DNA of 64,000 nucleotides from S012-113 sp965368405 (GTDB taxonomy: Bacteria > Bacteroidota > Bacteroidia > Cytophagales > Cyclobacteriaceae): contig CBDUMS010000003.1 of the NCBI GenBank assembly GCA_965368405.1, positions 1-64,000 on the forward strand, in the 5' to 3' direction. Numbering within the stretch: position 1 is the stretch's first letter; every line of letters begins with the position of its first letter. The position numbers and the translations under genes are program-made. Below are positions 8,737 through 17,764 of the stretch, piece by piece. The notes beneath the pieces were generated by a model, which saw only the letters and a list, made by a program, of their open reading frames with translations, was not told the DNA's origin and searched no databases.

Positions 8737-9654
8737 ATGAAAGACATTCTTACTAATATTCAGGTTGATTTTTCTGAAGAAAGTCTACTCTTCCTGAACT
8801 TTGCTCTGGCCTTTATAATGTTTGGAGTTGCTCTGGGGATAAAAACGGAGAACTTCAAGGAATTGGCAAAAAATCCGAGAGCAGTAATAACCGGTGTGCT
8901 CAGTCAATTTATACTTTTGCCTATTTTAACCTTTATTCTTGTTATAGTGCTCGACCCTGTAACCGGACTCGGGCTCGGTATGATACTCGTAGCAGCCTGC
9001 CCGGGCGGGAATGTTTCTAACTTCTTTTCTAGCATTGGACAAGGAAATGTAGCGCTTTCAATCACATTAACTGCCATAGCCACGGTACTAGCTATGTTTT
9101 TAACACCTTTCAATTTCGAACTCTGGAGTGGTTTATACATGGGAGATAGAATGCGAGATATAAAGCTGGAATTAGATACCATTAAAATGATGAAAATGGT
9201 ATTCTATCTTCTTGTAATTCCACTTGTTATTGGCGTAGTTTTTAATACCAAATTCCCAAAGCTTACACAGAAAATCAGTGTTCCTATTAAGGTTATTTCT
9301 TTCCTTATTCTTATTGGCTTTATTGTTATTGCTTTTCTTAAAAACCTTGACCTATTTGTAGAATACTATCAATACATCGTTTTCATCGTGTTTCTGCATA
9401 ATCTCGTTGCGATTTTAAGCGGTTATGGATTCAGCTATCTCATGGGCAATAAGGTACAGGATAATCGAACCATTTCTATTGAGACAGGAATTCAGAATTC
9501 CGGACTGGGATTGGTGATAATTTTTTCCATCTTTGATGGCAATGGAGGCATGGCATTAGTAACCGCCTGGTGGGGAATATGGCATATTTTTGCCGGGATT
9601 ATTATAGCCACCATTTACTCGAAAGGTGCATTGTTTCGAACACAAAAAGTATGA
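8737..9654 (+). CDS. Bile acid:sodium symporter (BASS) family transporter
   Basis: 305 aa from the chosen ATG, with about nine to ten membrane helices. The family signature is clear: a first helix with FALAFIMFGVALGI, then AACPGGNVSNFF followed by QGNVALSITLTA (the crossover region that binds sodium and substrate). It probably moves an organic anion in symport with sodium; the substrate cannot be told. In-frame codons at 8695 (TTG), 8698 and 8719 (ATG) are possible, but 8737 fits the -7 box at 8709 and the usual N terminus. The stop codon overlaps the next gene's start (ATGA), so the two are translationally coupled. Confidence 0.88.
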   Translation: MKDILTNIQVDFSEESLLFLNFALAFIMFGVALGIKTENFKELAKNPRAVITGVLSQFILLPILTFILVIVLDPVTGLGLGMILVAACPGGNVSNFFSSIGQGNVALSITLTAIATVLAMFLTPFNFELWSGLYMGDRMRDIKLELDTIKMMKMVFYLLVIPLVIGVVFNTKFPKLTQKISVPIKVISFLILIGFIVIAFLKNLDLFVEYYQYIVFIVFLHNLVAILSGYGFSYLMGNKVQDNRTISIETGIQNSGLGLVIIFSIFDGNGGMALVTAWWGIWHIFAGIIIATIYSKGALFRTQKV

Positions 9655-10847
9655 TCAAGAATAAGTTCATTAATTATCTTCAGAGACTCTGGTATGAGTT
9701 TCATTTTCTCTACATCATAACAGGTTTTCGTTTCTTTTTTAGGCGTTGGCAAGTCGCGAACGCTCCCAAAATGAGGCGCAAAGAACCGGTCATTTATGTG
9801 GCTAATCATCAAAATGCATTTATGGATGCATTGGCTATAATAATGTCGCAGCGCAGGCACCCCGTCTTTCTTACGCGTGCTAACATCTTTGCGCACCCTG
9901 TGGCTAGTTTTTTATTGCGATCATACAATATGCTTCCCATATACAGAAGTAGAGATGGCGGCGATACAAAAGCTAAAAACGAGAAGGTTATGCAAGACTG
10001 TATCGATATGTTAATTGATGGTCGTCAGCCAATTGCGATTTTCGTAGAAGGAAACCATAATCTAACACGAAGTTTGCGGCCGCTTAAAAAAGGTGTCGCA
10101 AGAATCGCATTTTCTGCTATGGAAGAGGCCAATTTCGACCTTGATTTAAAAATCGTGCCTGTTGGGGTTAACTACAGTAAACATACCCGCTTCCGTGGCG
10201 ACCTCCTGGTAAACTTTGGTGAGCCAATACATGTGAAAGATTATCTAGAAAATTATAAGGAGAACCCAAACAAAACATTTAATGAGCTCACGAATGATGT
10301 TCAAAATAAGTTGGCTCCATTAATTGTTAATATTGAGAACACAGAACATTACGAGAGTATTGAAAAGGCTTGGATTAGCGAGCGTAAGCTTGAGAATAAT
10401 ATGCTGAATGAGCTTACGCGCGACCAGCAAATTATTGCCCGCTTAACAGCGGAGAAAAATCAAGGAAAGCTCCTGGAAACCGATTACCCTACAACTAGAA
10501 AATCAAATTGGCTTGAAATGATTTTAGGTTTTCCTGCATTTATTTATGGAACACTCAATCATCTGCCCTTTATTCTATTAATGCAGCGTATAACCGGTAA
10601 ATATGTAAGTGATATTCACTTCTACTCCTCTATTAAACTTGTAGGTGGTATGTATATCGGATTAGCATTTTACATTCTGCAAACAATCGGGGTTTATGCA
10701 TTAACAGATGGGAATTTAATTGTCAGTCTGATATATTTTTGCACATTGCCTTTCTTCGGAACATTCGCGTACGATCATTATGTTAAAAATTACACGGATG
10801 ATCCACAGACTACCTCTTCTGCTGAATTGTTGAAAGGATTTAAATAA
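9651..10847 (+). CDS. 1-acyl-glycerol-3-phosphate acyltransferase-like protein
   Basis: 398 aa. An N-terminal PlsC-type acyltransferase domain (about residues 25-215) is followed by a linker and two or three C-terminal membrane helices (about 280-375). Motif I reads NHQNAFMD, so histidine and aspartate are separated by five residues rather than the usual four, as I recall for yeast-type glycerol-3-phosphate acyltransferases. Motif III is FVEGNHN followed by LRPLKKG, the acyl-acceptor site. It probably acylates glycerol-3-phosphate or a lysophospholipid at the inner membrane. The start ATG overlaps the BASS stop; a longer reading from 9570 would overlap that gene by 85 bases and is unlikely. 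Confidence 0.85.
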   Translation: MIKNKFINYLQRLWYEFHFLYIITGFRFFFRRWQVANAPKMRRKEPVIYVANHQNAFMDALAIIMSQRRHPVFLTRANIFAHPVASFLLRSYNMLPIYRSRDGGDTKAKNEKVMQDCIDMLIDGRQPIAIFVEGNHNLTRSLRPLKKGVARIAFSAMEEANFDLDLKIVPVGVNYSKHTRFRGDLLVNFGEPIHVKDYLENYKENPNKTFNELTNDVQNKLAPLIVNIENTEHYESIEKAWISERKLENNMLNELTRDQQIIARLTAEKNQGKLLETDYPTTRKSNWLEMILGFPAFIYGTLNHLPFILLMQRITGKYVSDIHFYSSIKLVGGMYIGLAFYILQTIGVYALTDGNLIVSLIYFCTLPFFGTFAYDHYVKNYTDDPQTTSSAELLKGFK

Positions 10848-10871
10848 AATAAACTTTAAACACTTATAATA

Positions 10872-11513
10872 ATGCCATTCGTTGCTTTTTATCATACTCA
10901 TAAGCTAGTTGTAGTTCTCTTTATTCTGATCTACTTAATCAAGACTATTCTTCTTCTCTCTGGAAAAAGAGATGGTTTAAAGCGTTTTACAAAATTTATC
11001 AAGATACCTGAGATGGTTGTGAGTGCCCTGCTTTTCATTACAGGGATAGTAATGCTGAATAAACTTGCTGACTTTACTTTACTCTTCACAATTAAACTAC
11101 TCTTTGTGATTGGCGCAATCCCTCTTGCGGTTTTGGCCTTCCGTAAATTTAATAAAGGCTTGGCCATTTTAGCCGTCTTATTTCTGATTATGGCCTATGG
11201 TTTTGCTGAAATGTATCGGGCGCAATTCGGTAAACGTCAGGAAGTGGCTAATGTAATATCGGATCCTTCTATGGAAGGATATAATCAAGTTGAGCATGGT
11301 TTAGCACTCTATAATGCTCAATGCATCGTGTGCCACGGTAATGACGGCAAATTAAACCTCTCTGGTGCGAAAGACCTTACAATTAGTACGATGACAGGCG
11401 AAGAAGTTATCAACGTCATTAAAAATGGCAAAAATGCAATGCCGAAAATGGGTGGGATTTATTCTCCTGCTGAGCTTGAAGCACTTAAGTCCTACGTAAT
11501 GTCGCTTAGGTGA
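10872..11513 (+). CDS. SirB-like membrane domain fused to cytochrome c
   Basis: 213 aa. Residues 1-115 form four membrane helices resembling the SirB family (starting FYHTHKLVVVLF). Residues 135-213 form a small c-type cytochrome domain with one heme site, CIVCH, and a distal methionine candidate in AMPKMGG. The fusion implies a membrane-anchored monoheme cytochrome facing the periplasm, able to pass electrons. The partner is unknown; the upstream acyltransferase and downstream PrsW-like protease share the transcript. The next gene's GTG overlaps this stop codon. Confidence 0.85.
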   Translation: MPFVAFYHTHKLVVVLFILIYLIKTILLLSGKRDGLKRFTKFIKIPEMVVSALLFITGIVMLNKLADFTLLFTIKLLFVIGAIPLAVLAFRKFNKGLAILAVLFLIMAYGFAEMYRAQFGKRQEVANVISDPSMEGYNQVEHGLALYNAQCIVCHGNDGKLNLSGAKDLTISTMTGEEVINVIKNGKNAMPKMGGIYSPAELEALKSYVMSLR

Positions 11514-12673
11514 TTGTTGAGATAGTTCTTCCTGCCCTTTTTACCATCTATTTAATAGGTGGATTAATCAGGTTATTGAAGTCTTATCACCAAAGTAGAA
11601 ATAAACGCCAATTTTTTAAATCGAAACCTGTTCTATTGGGATTCAGAATAGCCCTTATTCTTGGAATTCCTGCGATTATCATAGCCATCATCCCCGATCT
11701 ACTAGTAAATGAGATTGCCACTTGGTCTAATCTTATTGGAATAGCATTTGCATTTTCCATTAGTGCAATATGGGTAATTTATGTGCGTAAACTGGATATT
11801 TACGAGCAAGAAAAATGGCTGCCTATCCTACTTGTATTTGCACTAAGTTGTGCAACGATCTGGCTTGTATTTCCTATTTCAGATTTCATAAACAGTCGGG
11901 GCTTTGTGCTAAATGGTGAGCCTGTAAATGACTTTCTCTACTGCTTTATATCGATTGGTATGGTAGAAGAGTTTGTTAAATTGCTCCCGGTAGTTATTAT
12001 TTTGTTGAACAAAAAAGTTATTAATGAGGCCTATGATTATCTCTTTTACGCATCCGTATCGGCACTTGGCTTCGCATTTATAGAGAATACTCTTTACATT
12101 AATAATTCTGAGCTGTATTCTGTTATAGCACGGATGTTAGTGGCATCTGTTGCCCATATGACCTTTACCACAACCATATTTTATGGAGTTCTTCTTTCTA
12201 AATATAAATTTAAACGCATTTCTAACCCTCTAGTTTATGTTGCCTTTTTCCTTCTGGCTTCATTAAGTCATGGGTTTTATGACTTTTGGTTAATAAATCA
12301 TTGGGCGACACAATATCAGGGAATCACCATGTTATTCTTTTTAGTAACGGTGCATATTTGGTTTACCATGTTAAATAATGGACTCAACATTTCCTCTTTC
12401 TATAACCGTAGTATTCCGCTTAGGGTTGATAGACTAAAGGCTTATCTGGTGTATAGCCTTTTAATCATCTTTATGCTAGCCTATTTAACTATGGGATTCA
12501 TTCATGGAAAAATCGCTGCAAATCAATTCTTCTGGGCTAATATTATCTCCTTTGGATATTTCTTTATCTATATAATCTATAGTCAGAATAGATTTAAAAT
12601 AGTTAGAGGACACATTGCACCTATTGATGCAACCACGAATTTCTTCATTCCTCCTCTTCGAGAAAAGAGCTAG
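11510..12673 (+). CDS. PrsW-family intramembrane glutamic protease
   Basis: 387 aa with about nine membrane helices. The PrsW (CPBP/Abi-related) motifs appear in order: MVEEFVK with the paired glutamates near residues 153-154, GFAFIENTLY, AHMTFTTTIFYG and LSHGFYDFW. In Bacillus subtilis PrsW cuts an anti-sigma factor; here the substrate is unknown. The GTG start overlaps the stop of the SirB-cytochrome gene (GTGA), so the two are translationally coupled. The stop codon shares bases with the stop of the minus-strand lipoprotein gene (4-base overlap). Confidence 0.88.
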   Translation: MIVEIVLPALFTIYLIGGLIRLLKSYHQSRNKRQFFKSKPVLLGFRIALILGIPAIIIAIIPDLLVNEIATWSNLIGIAFAFSISAIWVIYVRKLDIYEQEKWLPILLVFALSCATIWLVFPISDFINSRGFVLNGEPVNDFLYCFISIGMVEEFVKLLPVVIILLNKKVINEAYDYLFYASVSALGFAFIENTLYINNSELYSVIARMLVASVAHMTFTTTIFYGVLLSKYKFKRISNPLVYVAFFLLASLSHGFYDFWLINHWATQYQGITMLFFLVTVHIWFTMLNNGLNISSFYNRSIPLRVDRLKAYLVYSLLIIFMLAYLTMGFIHGKIAANQFFWANIISFGYFFIYIIYSQNRFKIVRGHIAPIDATTNFFIPPLREKS

Positions 12674-14064
12674 TAGCTTGGTGGCCTGACTTGGAAGGTA
12701 GTCGCCATGGTTGTAATCGGGAAAACTAAGGTTTGACCTTCTTTTAATTCTACATCTACAAGATGTTCGACTTCGGCTCCCTGTCTATCTTTTAGTAGCA
12801 TTTTGTATTCATGAGCACCTTTTGTAGTTGGAATGCGTGTATAATAGATCGAATGCGGTAGTGTTTGCCAGTTTCTGGTATCAGCGCTCTCTGAGATAGA
12901 CCCCAGCACACTTAAGGCGGCACCCAAACCTTCGTTTTCCTTGCTAACACTGGCCGCAGCCGCTTGTTTAAGTGCTACCCTAAGCAATGACTTTCCAAAT
13001 TCCAGAAGCATTCGTTCCTCTAGCACCTTAAATGAGATTGCATTTAAGTTTTCCGCTTTATTGAATGGATAAGCAGTACCTTGATAAACCATTTGAGCAG
13101 AAGTAAAAAGCTCTGGCCGCTCCACGTACTTCGGGAAGACCACTTTGATCCATGTTAACCCATTTAAATCACTATCTCCGATATAAAATGGAAAGCTCAT
13201 TCCATAATCTTCGTTCACAAAAGTGACCCAACCATTAGACCCGTAGATGATTGCAAAATTAATCCCCCACTCATCTTTTATTGGCCCTAAGCCATTGTTC
13301 CAAAGAAAAATTAGGTTGGCCTGATCTGATGGAGGTCGGACATAACTAATTCCAAAAAGGTTTTTGTAACGATCACGCTGATCACTAATGCCTGCTAAGT
13401 CAGCGGTTCGAACTAAATCATGCTTTAGTTGTTCCGGCATATCCAGTTTAAACATCTCCTTATATGAGCCATTATAGATATCATAGGCATTCCGGTAGGC
13501 GATAAACGCATTATTATACTCACCACTGGCATCATAAACAATGCCCATTAATAAATGAATAAAGGCATCTTTCTTATAGCGTCGCTCAGATTCATACTTA
13601 TCACTGAGGGTTTGTAATCTAAGATCCATTCGTCGTGCTTCGACTAATGCACCTTCATAATCTTCCATCTGTAAATAATTGATGGCTTTATAGTAATTGA
13701 TCATAAGTATCTCATGATCTTCTCCCGGATAGGTAGAAATATTTGGATTTAATAAGAGCGCACTAATCTCTTCTCCCGCTTTCTTCGCGTAATCTTCAAC
13801 AAAAAGATCAGCTTTTTCAAAGAATTCATTACTTTCTTCAAATTTACCTTGCATCGATAAGACAATGCCTGCATTCACATAAAAGAGGAACTTAAGCTTA
13901 CCTTTTTCAAGTTTATCAGCATTTTTCTCCAGCATCTCCTCAGCTGCCTGAAGATTGCCATCACTCACATTTTTATTAAAGCCATAAAAACGCTCATAAA
14001 ATGTTGGCAGGGAACAACTCGTTAAAAGTAGCCCTGCCAGAAAACCTAAAATTAATCTATGCAT
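12670..14064 (-). CDS. COG3014-like TPR lipoprotein
   Basis: 464 aa. The signal sequence ends in a lipobox, LLTSCS, giving a lipid-anchored protein. Residues 30-230 are TPR-like helices (for example LLMGIVYDASGEYNNAFIAYRNA); residues 240-464 are mainly beta. The architecture and the adjacent LpoB-like gene match COG3014, whose members are often found beside LpoB in gammaproteobacteria; I rely on memory for that. A role in envelope or peptidoglycan synthesis is inference. It is translated 18 bases after the LpoB-like gene in the same operon. Confidence 0.78.
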   Translation of the reverse strand: MHRLILGFLAGLLLTSCSLPTFYERFYGFNKNVSDGNLQAAEEMLEKNADKLEKGKLKFLFYVNAGIVLSMQGKFEESNEFFEKADLFVEDYAKKAGEEISALLLNPNISTYPGEDHEILMINYYKAINYLQMEDYEGALVEARRMDLRLQTLSDKYESERRYKKDAFIHLLMGIVYDASGEYNNAFIAYRNAYDIYNGSYKEMFKLDMPEQLKHDLVRTADLAGISDQRDRYKNLFGISYVRPPSDQANLIFLWNNGLGPIKDEWGINFAIIYGSNGWVTFVNEDYGMSFPFYIGDSDLNGLTWIKVVFPKYVERPELFTSAQMVYQGTAYPFNKAENLNAISFKVLEERMLLEFGKSLLRVALKQAAAASVSKENEGLGAALSVLGSISESADTRNWQTLPHSIYYTRIPTTKGAHEYKMLLKDRQGAEVEHLVDVELKEGQTLVFPITTMATTFQVRPPSY

Positions 14065-14082
14065 GAAGCAGGAAGATGGGTG

Positions 14083-14670
14083 CTAGTTCTTAATGTATTT
14101 CTTAATCTCCTTGTCGCCTAACCATACTTTTTCGGTCGATTCAAGGTTCACCATTTCGAGGTTAACTTTATAACTAACCACTTTCTCTTTCTTTAGCTGG
14201 TCTACCGTAGAATTTATAGTGCCAAATAACATAAAATCAGCGCCTAGTTCATTGGCGATTCTACTTTGAGTATCTACCGAAGCATTGGTTTGCTGCTGTT
14301 CTTTCTCTTCTCGGAGCTTATCTCGGAAGAAATCATTTTCGACAACACGTACACGACCCGAATTAATAAACTCGCGCTCAATATCCTTAATGAATGTCTC
14401 CGCTTCGATATGCTCATGGCTTCTATTAACAACAACACCTATGATCACCACTGGTGGTTTTTGTTGCTGGCCTGTAAAACGCTCTAGCCACGGTTTACTC
14501 AACACATCTCTAATCATTTCCTCGGCGACCTGTTTCGAATCGGTATCGTTCCAGCGACCACTGAGGTCAATTTGCTCGGCTGGGTCTACACGTGTTACCT
14601 TACGAGTTGCACATGATGATATGAGAATAGCGACTGCTGCTAATGCGATGATTGATTTATAGAATTTCAT
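14083..14670 (-). CDS. lpoB: LpoB-like penicillin-binding-protein activator lipoprotein
   Basis: 195 aa. Lipobox ISSCA near residue 20, then the LpoB fold: DLSGRWNDTDSKQVAEEMI, the strand segment PPVVIIGVVVNRSHEHI, a helix with FIKDIEREFINSGRVRVVE, and GADFMLFGTINSTVD. In E. coli LpoB crosses the periplasm to stimulate PBP1b. Whether it does the same here is inference, since the Bacteroidota bifunctional PBPs differ. The N-terminal disordered stretch is short. It is the first gene of a pair with the COG3014-like lipoprotein. Confidence 0.85.
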   Translation of the reverse strand: MKFYKSIIALAAVAILISSCATRKVTRVDPAEQIDLSGRWNDTDSKQVAEEMIRDVLSKPWLERFTGQQQKPPVVIIGVVVNRSHEHIEAETFIKDIEREFINSGRVRVVENDFFRDKLREEKEQQQTNASVDTQSRIANELGADFMLFGTINSTVDQLKKEKVVSYKVNLEMVNLESTEKVWLGDKEIKKYIKN

Positions 14671-14678
14671 TATCTTAT

Positions 14679-15134
14679 TTATTTAAATTTTAGTACGCCA
14701 CGTGGTTTTTCTAAGCGCTTTAACACGAGTTCGTATTTGGTTAGTTTTTTAATCTTATAGTCACTGTTTTCTAAACGATTAGTAGCATCGCGAGCGTCAT
14801 GGACCAATAACAACCTCTTTCCGTCCATTACCCATTTACCCGACATATACTCATAATCATTGTTCTTATAGCCAAATTTATGATCGATGCTGAATGACAT
14901 CTCGTTACCCTGCTCCATTCTAAAACCATCTGTTTTCTTTAGTTTGGTGAGCTTCTTCTTGCTTACTGTTAGCACGGTCCACTTCTTTGCTGTTAACAAA
15001 CTCTCCATCTGTCTTTTATTTCTTTCCTGAGCATTTGCGTCATTAAAACCTAGGGTTCCTAAAAACATGCTTAAAACGAAAATCAATACACTTTTTTTTG
15101 CCATTTTACTTTGTTGAATAGTTCTTGTTTTCAT
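14679..15134 (-). CDS. Small secreted protein, lipocalin-like candidate
   Basis: 151 aa from the first ATG; an internal ATG at 15104 gives a cleaner signal peptide (MAKKSVLIFVLSMF, ending ANAQ), so either start is possible. The mature part is basic and beta-rich, with pairs such as KWTVLTVSKKK and GKWVMDGKRLLLVHD, resembling small lipocalin-like proteins of Bacteroidota. Function unknown. It ends eight bases before the LpoB-like gene starts, so the three genes may form one transcript. Confidence 0.7.
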   Translation of the reverse strand: MKTRTIQQSKMAKKSVLIFVLSMFLGTLGFNDANAQERNKRQMESLLTAKKWTVLTVSKKKLTKLKKTDGFRMEQGNEMSFSIDHKFGYKNNDYEYMSGKWVMDGKRLLLVHDARDATNRLENSDYKIKKLTKYELVLKRLEKPRGVLKFK

Positions 15135-15199
15135 GATATTTTTTCTTGATTTAAAAATATACTATAACTCTGAACAATCAAGCCTAAAAACAATTTTAA

Positions 15200-15979
15200 T
15201 TAGTTCAGAATTGAATCTATAAACTTTATTATAGACTCCTTCTGGTGTTCATCGTTAATGGCTAACTGCCGTATAAACTCACTACCAATAATCGCGCCAT
15301 TCGCATATTCCCTGGTAAAATCATACTGTAATTTATTCTTAATGCCAAAACCGATAAGAACCTTAGAATCTAAATTCATAGCCTTAATGCGCTTAAAATA
15401 GTCTATTTGGGCCTCACTAAAGCTTGCCTCAGTTCCACCTGTTATGCTATTATCGGCAACAAGATATAAGAATCCTGAACTTAATCGATCTGCTTCTGTG
15501 ATACGATCATCTGAAGTTCGGGGAGTAATAAGGAATGAGATAGCAATGTCATACTTCTCGAATAAGTGCTTATAATCATTCTCATATATGTCCATGGGGA
15601 GGTCTGGAATAATCAACCCAGATACTCCTGAGTCTTTGCAATTAGCTAGAAACTTTTCAATCCCAACGGTCATTAATTGGTTTAAGTAGCCCATTAGAAC
15701 TAAGGTAAGCGCTGTACTCTCGGTTATTTCCTTAACTTGCTTGAACATAACATCTAGATTCATCCCATTCTTAAGCGCAATTGCACTACTCTCCTGGATA
15801 GTAGTACCGTCGGCCAGTGGATCGGAATATGGCATGCCGATTTCTATAAGCTTAACACCTGCCTGATCAAGTGCTTGCGCAATCCTTACTGTACTATCAA
15901 GCGCAGGATAGCCTGCCGTATAGAAAATATTAAGTAAGCCTTCTGAATTTCGATCAAAAAGTGAGTCTATCTTATTCAT
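15200..15979 (-). CDS. trpA: Tryptophan synthase alpha subunit
   Basis: 259 aa TIM barrel. It cleaves indole-3-glycerol phosphate to indole and glyceraldehyde 3-phosphate, passing indole to TrpB. Catalytic Glu is in LIEIGMPYSDPLADG (with the catalytic Asp in DPLADG). The phosphate-binding region is GFGIKNK followed later by GAIIGSEFI. The start overlaps the trpB stop by 8 bases. It is the last gene of the operon; no terminator hairpin is evident in the 65 bases after it. Confidence 0.97.
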   Translation of the reverse strand: MNKIDSLFDRNSEGLLNIFYTAGYPALDSTVRIAQALDQAGVKLIEIGMPYSDPLADGTTIQESSAIALKNGMNLDVMFKQVKEITESTALTLVLMGYLNQLMTVGIEKFLANCKDSGVSGLIIPDLPMDIYENDYKHLFEKYDIAISFLITPRTSDDRITEADRLSSGFLYLVADNSITGGTEASFSEAQIDYFKRIKAMNLDSKVLIGFGIKNKLQYDFTREYANGAIIGSEFIRQLAINDEHQKESIIKFIDSILN

Positions 15980-17159
15980 GCTTTGATTCTTTTAGAAAAT
16001 TTAGAAAAGTCTGAAGGTCTTTATCACCGCGACCCGATAAATTTATTACAACAACATCATCAGAATTCAAATGCATATAATTTAATACAGCCAAGGCATG
16101 CGATGACTCCAATGCCGGCAGTATTCCGTCTCTACGACTGAGCTCCACTCCTTCTTGCAAGGCTTCTTCATCGTTGATACTGTACACAATTGCTCTTCCT
16201 GATTTTATTAGGTTGGCATGCATCGGACCAATTCCTGGGTAATCTAATCCCGCAGAAATTGAATAAGGTTCCGTTATCTGTCCGTAATCATCCTGCATTA
16301 AGAGGGTTTTGCTGCCATGAATAACACCAGTTCTACCCAACTGGCTTGTCGCCGCAGATTCACCGCTCTCAATGCCTTTACCACCGGCTTCCACGGCTAT
16401 CAATTTAACTTCAGGGTCCTCGATAAAGTCGTAATAAGCACCTGCGGCATTGCTGCCACCACCTATACAGGCGATGATGTAATCTGGCTTATCAATGTTT
16501 TGTTCAGTTTTTAGCTGCTCCGCTATTTCCTGGCTTATAATGGCTTGTAATCGTGCAACCAGGTCTGGGTATGGGTGTGGGCCTACCACCGAACCGATAA
16601 GATAATAGGTTTCCGGGTTGTTAATCCAATAGCGGATAGCTTCGTTTGTCGCATCTTTAAGGGTTTTACTGCCGCTAGTTGCAGCAATCACTTCCGCACC
16701 AAGCATTTTCATACGTTCAACATTTGGAGCTTGTCGAGCAATATCGATTTCACCCATAAAAACCTTGCACTCCATATCCATTAATGCTGCAGCTGTGGCT
16801 GTTGCCACACCATGCTGACCTGCACCCGTTTCGGCAATGATCTGTGTTTTATTCAGTGCTTTGGCAACAAGAATCTGACCAATTGCATTGTTTATCTTAT
16901 GCGCACCCGTATGATTTAAATCCTCTCGCTTGAGGTAGATTTTTGCATTATAACGCTGTGAAAGATAATTTGAAAAATAGAGCGGAGACGGACGGCCAAC
17001 ATAATCTTTTAATAAACTACGATAGTCGGTTATAAAAGCCTCACTGCCTATAATCTTAAGGTAATTCTCTCGCAATTCTTCCACATTTGGGTATAGCATT
17101 TCTGGAATAAATGCTCCTCCAAAATCTCCGTAAAAACCTTTATCATCAGGATTCTTCAT
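15972..17159 (-). CDS. trpB: Tryptophan synthase beta subunit
   Basis: 395 aa, PLP-dependent enzyme that joins indole and serine to make tryptophan. The PLP lysine lies in HTGAHKINNAIGQ, the indole-channel/catalytic glutamate in AETGAGQHGVATA, and the glycine-rich phosphate loop in CIGGGSNAAGAY. Full length for the TrpB1 type. The start overlaps the trpF stop (ATGA). Confidence 0.98.
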   Translation of the reverse strand: MKNPDDKGFYGDFGGAFIPEMLYPNVEELRENYLKIIGSEAFITDYRSLLKDYVGRPSPLYFSNYLSQRYNAKIYLKREDLNHTGAHKINNAIGQILVAKALNKTQIIAETGAGQHGVATATAAALMDMECKVFMGEIDIARQAPNVERMKMLGAEVIAATSGSKTLKDATNEAIRYWINNPETYYLIGSVVGPHPYPDLVARLQAIISQEIAEQLKTEQNIDKPDYIIACIGGGSNAAGAYYDFIEDPEVKLIAVEAGGKGIESGESAATSQLGRTGVIHGSKTLLMQDDYGQITEPYSISAGLDYPGIGPMHANLIKSGRAIVYSINDEEALQEGVELSRRDGILPALESSHALAVLNYMHLNSDDVVVINLSGRGDKDLQTFLNFLKESKHE

Positions 17160-17764
17160 TGTATTATCTGCTTCATTTTTTTAATCAATTCTATATTCTT
17201 AACTCCAGGTTCAGTTTCAAAGCCACTGTTTATATCGATGCCTATTAGGTCAGGGTGCTTAATATTAAGTATCTCATGAGCATCTTCAAGAGCAATTCCA
17301 CCACTCAAGAAAAAAGGCGTTGGGCCAGGATATTCATTAAGTTTAGCCCAATTGAATTTCACCCCTGAGCCACCATATTGTCGGGTTTTTGTATCGAACA
17401 GGAAATATTGGCAGCTATTTTGGTAAGCTTCAATCACCTGCATGTCAAATTCTGTATCTATACCAAAGGCTTTAATAATAGGATAGTGATTGGAGAGTTT
17501 TTGGCAAAACTCCGGAGACTCATCGCCGTGTAATTGGATGAAGTCCAGGTTATGAATTTTGGCCCTACGCAACACCTCATCCTTTGCAGGATTTACAAAT
17601 ACACCAACGTTTTTTGATAAATAAACTTTCTCAGAATTACTAATGGGCTGCTCTAAATAACGCTTCGACTTAGGATAGAAGTTAAAGCCTATCATCTCTA
17701 CAGGCAGCCTAGCTATAGCTTTGTACTGATTTTGTTGTGTAATGCCGCAGACCTTAATTATCAT
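17156..17764 (-). CDS. trpF: Phosphoribosylanthranilate isomerase
   Basis: 202 aa TIM barrel. It performs the Amadori rearrangement of phosphoribosylanthranilate to CdRP. The catalytic cysteine is in IKVCGIT and the catalytic aspartate in LFDTKTRQYGGSG; the phosphate loop is FFLSGGI and GIDINSGFE. It is separate from trpC, not fused as in E. coli. The ATG overlaps the trpC stop (TAATG). Confidence 0.96.
   Translation of the reverse strand: MIIKVCGITQQNQYKAIARLPVEMIGFNFYPKSKRYLEQPISNSEKVYLSKNVGVFVNPAKDEVLRRAKIHNLDFIQLHGDESPEFCQKLSNHYPIIKAFGIDTEFDMQVIEAYQNSCQYFLFDTKTRQYGGSGVKFNWAKLNEYPGPTPFFLSGGIALEDAHEILNIKHPDLIGIDINSGFETEPGVKNIELIKKMKQIIQ

Noticed and set aside
9570..9650. N-terminal extension of the acyltransferase
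   Set aside because: Would overlap the BASS gene by 85 bases; the ATG overlapping the stop fits better.
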